A DNA stretch of 8,824 nucleotides from UBA7445 sp042096455. Its GTDB lineage: Bacteria; Verrucomicrobiota; Verrucomicrobiia; Opitutales; Coraliomargaritaceae. Positions 1-7,848 of the stretch are shown one piece after another. Under the pieces are notes generated by a model, which was given only the letters and a program-made list of their open reading frames with translations, ran no database searches and was not told where the DNA came from. The position numbers and the translations under genes were made by a program. The stretch lies in NCBI GenBank assembly GCA_042096455.1, contig JBELLU010000060.1, positions 1 through 8,824 of the forward strand. Reading direction: 5' to 3'. Numbering within the stretch: the stretch's first letter is position 1; each line of letters begins with the position of its first letter.

Positions 1-6
1 AATTCA

Positions 7-33
7 AGCCCTCCACCCGGAGGGCTTTTTTTT
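7..33 (+). terminator. Rho-independent terminator of an upstream gene outside the window
   Basis: A perfect 8-bp GC-rich stem (AGCCCTCC pairing with GGAGGGCT) around the 4-nt loop ACCC is followed directly by a run of eight T on the plus strand. This is the classic intrinsic terminator layout for a plus-strand transcript entering from the left. Read on the minus strand the same hairpin is followed only by TTGAATT, so it could also stop transcription running out of eda, which ends about 50 nt away, but less efficiently. Confidence 0.85.
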
Positions 34-82
34 GCTATCCGCTTTATACAATCAAACGGAGTCAAGGGGGTGGCGGGCAAGT

Positions 83-745
83 TCAGGCTCGTGTTGCGTG
101 CGTGAGTGCGTCTTTGACTTGTGTGGTAATCTTTCCCCAATCCTTGGCGGCAATTTGTGCTTTGGTTGCGAGCCAGGAGCCGCCGATTGCAAAGACTTCG
201 GGCATGGAGAGGTAGTCGTTCATATTGTCGAGGGAGACGCCACCGGTTGGGCAAAACTTAACGCCGAGGTTGGTGTAGGGTGCAGCCATGGCTTTGAGGA
301 GCTTGGGCCCGCCGGCTGCGCCCGCAGGAAAGAATTTGAGGTGCTCACAGCCTGCTTTAATCGCAGTTTGAATGTCGCTGGGCGTCATAATGCCGGGTAT
401 GAAGGGCACGTTTCGCTCCTTGAAGTAGGCGATCGTTTCGGGATCGGTGCCGGGTGCGAGGCCGAATTTACTGCCGGATTCGATGGCAATCTTCGCCTGT
501 TCGGGCGTGACGACGGTGCCTGCTCCGACGAGCATCTCGGGGAACTCATTCGCAATAGCTTCGATTGCACCGGCTGCGGCTGCTGTGCGAAAAGTGACTT
601 CTATGATGTTGAGGCCGCCTTCGAGTAGGGCGTTCGCGAGTGGTTTTGCATCTGCGACGTCGTCAATGACGATTACTGGAATGACGGGGATTGGTCGAGT
701 AGGGACATGATTATGAACTTCGAACGCTGAACATCGAACATTCAA
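83..745 (-). CDS. eda: 2-dehydro-3-deoxy-phosphogluconate (KDPG) aldolase, with doubtful 5' end
   Basis: Class I aldolase that splits KDPG into pyruvate and glyceraldehyde-3-phosphate, the last step of uronate and Entner-Doudoroff breakdown in the cytoplasm. Numbered from the longest open frame (220 aa), the family motifs are all visible: PVIPVIVIDD near 20-29, EVTFRT at 49-54 (catalytic Glu49, phosphate-contact Arg53), LKFFPA with Schiff-base Lys137, KFCPTGG and GGSWL near the C-terminus. The open frame begins at a TTG at 745, and its first ~15 residues are encoded by a TTCGAA-type repeat and do not look like Eda. An ATG at 708 in another frame starts MSLLDQ, a plausible Eda N-terminus. It would join the aldolase frame if the run of four C (686-689 on this strand) had one more base, giving about 208 aa. 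So either a TTG start is used, or there is a real or assembly frameshift. kdgK lies upstream on the same strand. Confidence 0.93.
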   Translation of the reverse strand: MNVRCSAFEVHNHVPTRPIPVIPVIVIDDVADAKPLANALLEGGLNIIEVTFRTAAAAGAIEAIANEFPEMLVGAGTVVTPEQAKIAIESGSKFGLAPGTDPETIAYFKERNVPFIPGIMTPSDIQTAIKAGCEHLKFFPAGAAGGPKLLKAMAAPYTNLGVKFCPTGGVSLDNMNDYLSMPEVFAIGGSWLATKAQIAAKDWGKITTQVKDALTHATRA

Positions 746-803
746 GGTCGAATGAGTTGTTGAGCTTTTAGTGTTCTACCTTCGATGTTGGACGTGCAAT
801 GTT
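715..803. repeat. TTCGAA/ATCGAAC-type imperfect intergenic repeat between kdgK and eda
   Basis: The spacer between kdgK and eda is made of related short words: GAACTTCGAAC (715-725), GAACATCGAACATTC (729-743) and CTTCGATGTTGG (780-791). AACATCGAA (730-738) and TTCGATGTT (781-789) form a perfect 9-bp inverted repeat, so the transcript could fold into a long-loop hairpin. The word GAACTTCGAAC recurs just upstream of uxaC. I recall similar TTCGAA/ATTGAAC-rich spacers from environmental Verrucomicrobia-like genomes, but cannot verify this family here. The element overlaps the 5' extension of the longest eda frame, which argues that this extension is not real coding sequence. Confidence 0.55.
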
Positions 804-818
804 TGTAAACTGTTATGG

Positions 819-1916
<1,098 letters not shown>

Positions 1917-1953
1917 GATGGGTGCGTTTCGGGTTTTGAGAAATGGAAGTGAT

Positions 1954-1959
1954 TTTATA
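1954..1959 (-). promoter_or_regulatory. Possible -10 element (TATAAA) for kdgK
   Basis: On the minus strand a TATAAA lies about 38 nt upstream of the kdgK ATG, embedded in GTGTATAAAATC. The hexamer 17 nt further upstream (TGAGCC) matches a sigma-70 -35 box poorly. That would be expected for a promoter needing an activator, and the operator palindrome begins only a few bases further up. This is weak evidence from a short motif. Confidence 0.3.
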
Positions 1960-1981
1960 CACAGAATAGCGAAAGCGGCTC

Positions 1982-2016
1982 ATGATTAAAATTGCATAAT
2001 CATTAAATATCATGCA
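1982..2016. promoter_or_regulatory. Nested palindromic operator candidate, copy 1 (kdgK / regulator)
   Basis: Two overlapping dyads share a half-site. The first is ATGATTA-N8-TAATCAT (1982-2003), with perfect 7-bp arms. The second is TGCATAAT-N8-ATCATGCA (1993-2016), 8-bp arms with one mismatch. The second dyad runs over the regulator ATG at 2012. The same arrangement occurs at 7704-7738, where the second dyad is perfect. Palindromes in a divergent promoter region next to a regulator gene are the expected site for autoregulation and control of the neighbouring operon. AraC-type DNA-binding domains often use direct repeats, so which word is the true recognition unit is open. Confidence 0.6.
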
Positions 2017-3139
2017 AAAACACGCAATCATGGAGTCGAGGCATGTATTGATGGTATTGGGCAGTTATGACCAATCCGCGCACGAGGGGATTGCTCGTTA
2101 TGCCAGTCAACATGGTTGGCATCTGAATGTGAGCATCCTAAAGGATTTTCAATTGCCGGAAAACTGGTCAGGCGATGGCATCATCACTTCTCTCAATAAT
2201 AGCAGTCAGCTCGAGCATTTCATTCGCTCCGCGAAGGTGCCGATTGTGGATCTTTCAATCTGGCGAGAGGACATTGATCTACCGCGTGTGGTTGCGGATA
2301 ATCACGCAATTGGTCGTTTGGGTGCGGCGCATTTTATTGAGGCGGGACATCGCCACTATGCATGGTTTGCGCTTGCTTCGAATCCTGTGAGTCGCGCCCG
2401 CTTTGAGGCGTACCGTGAAGTCTTGGCGACTGCGGGCTTTGATTGTCTACGCTTGGATCGCAAGCGCCCCCAGGATACAAATTATATCACGCAGCGAATC
2501 AAAGCCTTGCCCAAGCCCTGTGCTATTTATGCGAAAAGTGATTACGATGCCGCTTGGATTTTAAACCTTTGCCTGAGTGCGGGGATTAGAGTGCCGGATG
2601 AAATCGCAATTTTGGGTGCGGACAACAATGCGTTGATTTGCGAGAATCAAGCGGTGCCGCTTTCCAGCGTGCGGCATGATTTAGAAACAATTGGCTACAA
2701 AGGAGCCGAGATGTTGGATCAATTGATGGCGGGTAAAGTTTTAAAAGAGCGTATTCGTTATATTCCTCCAAAGGGTATTCAGATCCGTAAAAGCACGGAT
2801 ATGCTGGCTGTCTCGGATCCACTCATACGCCAGCTGATCGTTTATCTAAAAAGTAACTATCGACAGAGCATAAGCACCGATCTGCTTGCCCAAAATTTTG
2901 GAATCAGTCGCCGGGCTTTGGAATCCAGATTTCGGGCGCAAATGCACGCAAGCATACGCGAGTGTTTAATTCGTATTCGTATTCAAGAGGCGAAGCGTCG
3001 ACTGACAACCACTGGCGATTCTATAGAAACAATCGCCGCGCTGACGGGATTTTGTCATGCCCCGCACCTCAGTAATACTTTCAAAAGCTCTGTTGGTTGC
3101 TCTCCCAGTCAGTATCGCAGCGACAATTCGCAAGGGTGA
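2012..3139 (+). CDS. XylR-like transcriptional regulator: LacI/GalR-type sensor plus AraC-type HTH
   Basis: Sugar-responsive DNA-binding regulator of 375 aa. Residues about 9-260 form a periplasmic-binding-protein-like sensor as in LacI/GalR proteins, with typical pieces such as VADNHAIGRLGAAHFIEAGH (94-113), PDEIAILGADNN (195-206) and SSVRHDLETIGYKGAEML (218-235). No N-terminal LacI HTH is present. DNA binding is instead by a C-terminal AraC domain (about 270-372) with two helix-turn-helices, near 287-307 (STDLLAQNFGISRRALESRF) and 338-358. E. coli XylR has the same architecture. Genes around it make a uronate or downstream intermediate the likely ligand, an inference from context. Its start overlaps the palindromic operator, suggesting autoregulation. 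ATG 2012 is preferred because its first codons are conserved in the broken paralogue at 7734; ATG 2030 is an alternative. No good Shine-Dalgarno precedes either. Confidence 0.9.
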   Translation: MQKHAIMESRHVLMVLGSYDQSAHEGIARYASQHGWHLNVSILKDFQLPENWSGDGIITSLNNSSQLEHFIRSAKVPIVDLSIWREDIDLPRVVADNHAIGRLGAAHFIEAGHRHYAWFALASNPVSRARFEAYREVLATAGFDCLRLDRKRPQDTNYITQRIKALPKPCAIYAKSDYDAAWILNLCLSAGIRVPDEIAILGADNNALICENQAVPLSSVRHDLETIGYKGAEMLDQLMAGKVLKERIRYIPPKGIQIRKSTDMLAVSDPLIRQLIVYLKSNYRQSISTDLLAQNFGISRRALESRFRAQMHASIRECLIRIRIQEAKRRLTTTGDSIETIAALTGFCHAPHLSNTFKSSVGCSPSQYRSDNSQG

Positions 3140-3284
3140 GACTTACATGCTTTCAATGAATGGATCGACCACGCGGTGATTGCATCCCTTGCCGTGCCTT
3201 ATCGCCTTGTCGTCGAAAGTAATCGCATGCGTCAAGGCCCCGCGACTTTGCCGTGCAGGCGCTTCAGGTATTCTGGTCCAAGTT

Positions 3285-4385
3285 TTATGGGTCGGTCGAT
3301 TCGGGCTGAAATTGATCCAATGACCACGCCTCGTGTTCACATTCTGCCGCTATTTCATTAAAGGCTTCGATTTCGGCTTCAGTGAAGAGCAGGCCGCCCG
3401 CTTTATCGACCCGTTCCGCCCATTTCGCCTCAAGCTGACCGGGTAGGAGGCAGTTCTCATTGCCGTGCCCAAGGATGTCCTCAATCACCGCTTTGATGTT
3501 GGTGGCCTGATCGCGCCCTTGCGCAAAAGCACCGCCATTGATCGCATCGGGATGAATCACTTGGAAATAGAAATTAGGGCTGCGTTTTTCACCAGCAGGA
3601 ATGGTGCGACTGCGCAAGGTGGGTAAGCTGCCGCCAATAAAAGCGCCGACGATTTCGTTGATGAGACTCAGGCCATAACCTTTATGCGCGCCAAAGGGCA
3701 TCAGCGCCTTCACGGCATTCGGATCCTGTGTCATTTCGCCATTTGAATCGACTGCCGCGTTGGCGGGGAGCGGGGTCCCCTCGCGCAGGAATTGTTGCAC
3801 GCGTCCCATCGCGATGACGGAGGTTGCCCAATCGATAACGATGGGGAAACCCACGGCATCGGTAGTTGGAAAGCCCCAACTGTGGGGGTTCGTGCCGAGA
3901 GTTGGATGTTTGCCCATGAATGGAACGACTTCAGCTAATGCGGCGGTGCAGTTTGTGTAGGCAATATATCCGCGCTTTGCAGCTTCCATGACATAGCCGC
4001 CGCCCCAAAGATAATGGAAGGCGTTATCTACAGAGACCTGACCGATGCCGTATTGGTCGGCGAGTTGGATGCACTCGTCGATCGCCTCGTAGGCAGTCGC
4101 TTGCCCGAGCTTTTTGTTGGCATTCCAGATCTGGCTCGCAGGAAAACGGCAAGCGAGCTTTTCGATTTTTGCGCCGGGCACGCAACCACCAGTGACGCTG
4201 CCGAAGAGGTGGTCCAAGTGCAGGGCTTTAATGGCATTGTGGGTGCGAATGCCATGCTGTGCCGCAAAGGCTGAGAAACGTGCCGCTTGGGCGGCTTCCT
4301 CCTCTGTGTATTCACGGTGTTGATACGCGGCGGAGACGAGGGCGTTGTGCTGCTCGGGTGGGACGATGTAGAATTGTTCAGTCAT
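3285..4385 (-). CDS. Ldh_2-family (malate/L-lactate/ureidoglycolate-type) NAD(P)-dependent dehydrogenase
   Basis: A 366-aa cytoplasmic oxidoreductase of the Ldh_2 superfamily (YiaK, malate and sulfolactate dehydrogenases), which reduces 2-keto acids with NAD(P)H using a fold unrelated to classical LDH. Visible family marks are LGTNPHSWGFPT at 163-174, DWATSVIAMGRV at 185-196, and GAHKGYGLSLINEIVGAFIGG at 232-252 in the cofactor region. The usual N-terminal active-site SHG is replaced by THN at 48-50, keeping the histidine (His49). The substrate cannot be read from sequence; pyruvate, 2-keto-gulonate-like sugars acids or another keto acid are possible. It is last in the SDR-uxaC-dehydrogenase operon, 17 nt after the preceding stop, so it is probably co-transcribed. 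It converges on the regulator gene across a 145-bp spacer in which I find no clear terminator. Confidence 0.88.
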   Translation of the reverse strand: MTEQFYIVPPEQHNALVSAAYQHREYTEEEAAQAARFSAFAAQHGIRTHNAIKALHLDHLFGSVTGGCVPGAKIEKLACRFPASQIWNANKKLGQATAYEAIDECIQLADQYGIGQVSVDNAFHYLWGGGYVMEAAKRGYIAYTNCTAALAEVVPFMGKHPTLGTNPHSWGFPTTDAVGFPIVIDWATSVIAMGRVQQFLREGTPLPANAAVDSNGEMTQDPNAVKALMPFGAHKGYGLSLINEIVGAFIGGSLPTLRSRTIPAGEKRSPNFYFQVIHPDAINGGAFAQGRDQATNIKAVIEDILGHGNENCLLPGQLEAKWAERVDKAGGLLFTEAEIEAFNEIAAECEHEAWSLDQFQPESTDP

Positions 4386-4402
4386 TCGCTTGATGATTTC
4401 GG

Positions 4403-5380
4403 TTAAATGAGCGCTTCGGGTGGGGGGACATCATTGACTTGGGCGAGTGCTTTTTTGCCCTTTAATAAATTGACGAGGTTCTCGGTCGCCATGCCGGCCT
4501 GACGCTGAACGCTTTCGTAGGTGCGCGACCCAACATGTGGTGTAATGATGCAGTTTTTCAAACCGAGCAAGGGGTGGTCACTTGGCGGGGGTTCCTGCTC
4601 GAGTACGTCCGCGCCATATCCGCCTAGTTTTCCGTTTTTCAGCGCTGCGGCGATGTCATGAGAATTCGTTAGCTCGCCGCGCCCGCAGTTGATCAGGATG
4701 GCGCCGTCTTTCATGTTGCTGATTGATGCGGTGCAGATCATTTCGCGTGTTTCTTCGGTCAGGTTGGTGTGGAGCGAGACGATGTCGCTTTCGCGAAGCA
4801 ACTGCGTGACTCCATGCATGCGTGTGATGTTGTGCTCGTTGGCGAATGCTTCCGGCCAGTAGAGATCGTAGGCAATGCACTGCATGCCAAAGGCGTTGGC
4901 ACGGATTGCGACTTCACGGCCAATACGACCGAGACCGATGATGCCGATGGTCTTGCCCATGATCTCGTGACCGGTCATGCGCTTCCAACCACCGGCAGCG
5001 GTGGTATTTGCCTGATCGATGAGGTTCTTGTTGAGTGCCAGCAAGAGCATGAAGACGTGCTCTGCTACGGTTGTGTGGTTAACGCCCGGGCAAAAGCTCA
5101 CGGGGATCTTCTTTTCAGTCGCGTAGTTCACGTCGATCTTGTCAACGCCGATGCCATACTTCGCGATGATTTTAAGCTTTGGTAGGGACTTATCGATCAC
5201 AGCTTGCGTTATCTCGTCATCACCGCAAAGGAAGGCGTCAAAGTCACCCGCAAGCTCAAGCATACGTGATTCTGAAAGCGGACCGCGCTCGCGAAAGATT
5301 TCAGCGCCCGTGCTTTCAAGCATGGCGTGGTGATCACCCGGGCAATCTTGATAGGAGGTGGTGGTGAGAAGAATTTTCAT
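4403..5380 (-). CDS. D-isomer-specific 2-hydroxyacid dehydrogenase (3-phosphoglycerate dehydrogenase-like)
   Basis: A 325-aa NAD-dependent enzyme that would interconvert a 2-keto acid and its D-2-hydroxy acid. The Rossmann motif GLGRIG lies at 149-154, with Asp172 at the end of the second strand (AYDLYW), which favours NAD(H) over NADP(H). The catalytic triad is complete and correctly spaced: Arg234 in NCGRGE, Glu263 in LEQEPP, His282 in TPHVGS. It lacks the ACT domain of many serine-pathway SerA proteins, and its place in a uronate operon makes a catabolic role on hydroxypyruvate, glyoxylate, pyruvate or a sugar-derived keto acid more likely than serine biosynthesis. The ATG lies only 3 nt after the uxaC stop, with an AGGAA ribosome site inside the last uxaC codons, so translation is probably coupled. 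A homologous but clearly different enzyme is encoded at 7849-8811. Confidence 0.9.
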   Translation of the reverse strand: MKILLTTTSYQDCPGDHHAMLESTGAEIFRERGPLSESRMLELAGDFDAFLCGDDEITQAVIDKSLPKLKIIAKYGIGVDKIDVNYATEKKIPVSFCPGVNHTTVAEHVFMLLLALNKNLIDQANTTAAGGWKRMTGHEIMGKTIGIIGLGRIGREVAIRANAFGMQCIAYDLYWPEAFANEHNITRMHGVTQLLRESDIVSLHTNLTEETREMICTASISNMKDGAILINCGRGELTNSHDIAAALKNGKLGGYGADVLEQEPPPSDHPLLGLKNCIITPHVGSRTYESVQRQAGMATENLVNLLKGKKALAQVNDVPPPEALI

Positions 5381-5383
5381 GAT

Positions 5384-6790
5384 TTAGATTCCTGGAAAGT
5401 TGAAGTAGCGTTTTGCATTACCGAAGCAGATGTCGGCGATGAGTGTATCCAGCATTGCTTTGTCGTCCGGGATGAGACCCGCTTCCACGTCGTTGCCAAT
5501 GATGTTACAGATCAGGCGGCGGAAATATTCGTGACGCGGGAAACTTAGGAAGCTGCGTGAATCGGTCAGCATGCCCACAAATTTGCTAAAGAGGCCCACG
5601 CTGGAGAGTACTTCCATTTGAGTGCGCATGCCGTCCATCGTATCAACGTGCCACCAACCGGAACCGAGTTGCATCTTACCCGGAACCGAGCCGTCCTGAT
5701 AGCTGCCCATGAGGGTTGCCAACGGGTAGAGTTGGTTGGGGTTGAGGTGATAAAAAATCGACTTAGGCAGCTCGTCTGTCAGCGCGAGACTGTCGAGAAA
5801 AGCGACAAATTTACGTGCGACGGGTTCATCCAGCATCGAGTCGTAGCCGCTGTCAGGACCGAGCTTTTTGAACATGCCTGTGTTATTGTTACGGATTGAA
5901 CCAATGTGGAACTGCATGGTCCAGCCCTTGGCGGCATTCCAACGCGCAACGTGCTGAAGAATGAAGGTCATCCACTGCTCGGCTTCGTTTGTATCTAATG
6001 CGAGACCCGAGCGTAGCTTCTTGTAAATGGCTTCTGCGTCCTCATTGCTGCATGGAATGTATGGGCAGAGCTCGAGACCATGATCGGTCAGACGGCAGCC
6101 GTGCTCATGGAAGTAATCGTGACGTGCTTTGAGTGCTTCGACGAATGTTATCGCGCTGTTGATTGTGAGTCCGGAAACATTCGCGAGTGCATCGGTCCAC
6201 TCGTTCCATCCCTGAATATTCGCCGTGAGCATGGCCTTGTCCGGTCGGTAAGTCGGGAAAATCTTGGTCTGATGCGCGGTGGCATTGTGTGTGATGTGGT
6301 GCTCCAACGAATCGATTGGATCGTCGGTTGTGCCGATTGCGTGGATGTTGAAATCCTCACAGATGTTGTGCACGTTGAAACTGTCATTTTCGATTTGCGC
6401 GTTGGTTAGCTCCCAGATCTCGTTGGCAGTCTTTGGACTCAGCACGAGGTTGGTTTTGAAGTAACGCTTGAGTTCCAGGTGCGTCCAGTGGTGCAAGGGA
6501 TTGCGCACTGTTTGAGGAACCGTGCGTGCCCATGCGTCGAACTTATCCTTGGGGTCAGCGTCGCCTGTGATCAAAGACTCGTCTTCACCTGCAGCACGCA
6601 TGGCACGCCACTTGTAGTGGTCGCCACCAAGCCAGATCTCGGCTAGGTTCGGAAAGCGTGCATTGCGTGCGATTGCTTCAGGCGGGAGGTGACAGTGATA
6701 GTCCATGATCGGCTGGCTGGCCGCCACTTCATGGAATAAGCGCTGTGCGGTCTTGTTCGGCAGCAGAAAGTTTTCATGTAAATAACTCAT
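5384..6790 (-). CDS. uxaC: Glucuronate (uronate) isomerase
   Basis: Converts D-glucuronate to D-fructuronate, and D-galacturonate to D-tagaturonate: the first intracellular step of hexuronate use. The 468-aa product matches the length of E. coli UxaC (470 aa) and follows it closely throughout. It has YHCHLPP at 31-37 (metal-ligand histidines of the amidohydrolase barrel), GDHYKWRAMR at 56-65, GTTDDPIDSLEHH at 153-165, QFHIGSIRNNN at 293-303, GSGWW at 376-380 and MLTDSRSFLS at 407-416. Nothing is missing or truncated. It is the second gene of the minus-strand operon; the SDR gene ends 76 nt upstream. The short GTTCGAAGTTC repeat ends 1 nt before its ATG, and a GAGG about 11 nt upstream may serve as a weak ribosome site. 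The neighbouring SDR points to glucuronate rather than galacturonate as the main substrate. Confidence 0.97.
   Translation of the reverse strand: MSYLHENFLLPNKTAQRLFHEVAASQPIMDYHCHLPPEAIARNARFPNLAEIWLGGDHYKWRAMRAAGEDESLITGDADPKDKFDAWARTVPQTVRNPLHHWTHLELKRYFKTNLVLSPKTANEIWELTNAQIENDSFNVHNICEDFNIHAIGTTDDPIDSLEHHITHNATAHQTKIFPTYRPDKAMLTANIQGWNEWTDALANVSGLTINSAITFVEALKARHDYFHEHGCRLTDHGLELCPYIPCSNEDAEAIYKKLRSGLALDTNEAEQWMTFILQHVARWNAAKGWTMQFHIGSIRNNNTGMFKKLGPDSGYDSMLDEPVARKFVAFLDSLALTDELPKSIFYHLNPNQLYPLATLMGSYQDGSVPGKMQLGSGWWHVDTMDGMRTQMEVLSSVGLFSKFVGMLTDSRSFLSFPRHEYFRRLICNIIGNDVEAGLIPDDKAMLDTLIADICFGNAKRYFNFPGI
5389..5393 (-). promoter_or_regulatory. Ribosome binding site (AGGAA) of the D-2-hydroxyacid dehydrogenase inside the uxaC 3' end
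   Basis: AGGAA lies 8 nt upstream of the ATG at 5380, within the codons for the final Pro-Gly-Ile of UxaC. It is the clearest Shine-Dalgarno in the window and fixes the start of the downstream gene; most other genes here lack a recognisable site. Confidence 0.65.
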
Positions 6791-6791
6791 A

Positions 6792-6814
6792 GAACTTCGA
6801 ACCTCGAATGTTGG
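6792..6814. repeat. TTCGAA-type repeat in the uxaC leader
   Basis: The 11-mer GAACTTCGAAC (6792-6802) is identical to 715-725 and continues as CTCGAATGTTGG. In the minus-strand reading, GTTCGAAGTTC ends 1 nt before the uxaC ATG; in the eda leader the same 11-mer, in the same orientation, ends 6 nt before the ATG at 708. The surrounding words are related to those of the kdgK-eda spacer, so the two sites probably belong to one dispersed repeat family. Confidence 0.5.
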
Positions 6815-6866
6815 GGTGGTGGGAATTTAAATTTTATTATTGGGTATGTGATAATCAAGCGGGGTA

Positions 6867-7652
<786 letters not shown>

Positions 7653-7703
7653 GAATTTTGGGGATTGGACGTGATTATCTCTTTAAACTAGTGAAAACGA
7701 TGC

Positions 7704-7738
7704 ATGATTAAAAATGCATAATCATAATATATTATGCA
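7704..7738. promoter_or_regulatory. Nested palindromic operator candidate, copy 2 (SDR-uxaC operon)
   Basis: The same two overlapping dyads as at 1982-2016 are present: ATGATTA-N8-TAATCAT (7704-7725), with perfect 7-bp arms, and TGCATAAT-N8-ATTATGCA (7715-7738), with perfect 8-bp arms. A related word TGCGTAATCGTGCA follows at 7743-7756. The site is about 50 bp upstream of the SDR ATG and overlaps the first codon of the broken regulator copy. Conservation of both dyads and both spacer lengths, in a region whose downstream gene is destroyed, suggests selection on the site for control of the minus-strand operon. Confidence 0.65.
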
Positions 7739-7836
7739 AAAATGCGTAATCGTGCAGTCCAGGTATGCCTTGATAGTTTTAGGCGTTTACGACGAAGTAG
7801 CGCCGGAGGGGGCTTGCGTCGTTCCGGGATTTCTGA
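7734..7836 (+). pseudogene. 5' remnant of a second XylR-like (LacI-sensor/AraC) regulator
   Basis: From the ATG at 7734 the frame reads MQKCVIVQSRYALIVLGVYD and then EVAPEG. This aligns without gaps to the first 26 residues of the intact regulator at 2012, with 15 of 26 identical and several conservative changes (I/M, A/V, E/Q). After Glu-Gly the similarity continues in the +1 frame as LASF against IARY, which suggests a one-base insertion near 7812. That frame then stops at 7834-7836; the original frame runs without further similarity to a stop at 7887-7889. The remaining ~340 codons, including the whole HTH domain, are absent. The divergence level means it came from an older paralogue and not a recent duplication. 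A short leader peptide is an alternative reading. Confidence 0.7.
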
Positions 7837-7848
7837 CTGGTTTTGTGG

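Noticed and set aside
32..628. Plus-strand 198-codon open frame opposite eda
   Set aside because: Cys- and Gly-rich shadow of eda, with no domain; the opposite frame has every KDPG aldolase motif.
3143..3340. Minus-strand 65-codon frame in the convergent spacer, overlapping the Ldh_2 3' end
   Set aside because: No start context, no recognised family, and half of it overlaps a well-supported gene in another frame; kept only as a low-interest note.
4028..4315. Minus-strand 95-codon frame within the Ldh_2 gene
   Set aside because: Shadow frame rich in Pro/Ser/Arg, lying entirely inside a gene with clear family motifs.
5353..5360. AGGAGGTG on the plus strand, a perfect anti-16S-like word
   Set aside because: It is the reverse complement of Thr/Ser codons near the start of the D-2-hydroxyacid dehydrogenase, and no plausible plus-strand gene follows it.
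6852..6857. TAATCA word between the SDR gene and uxaC, resembling an operator half-site
   Set aside because: Only six bases match and there is no dyad partner, so it is expected by chance.
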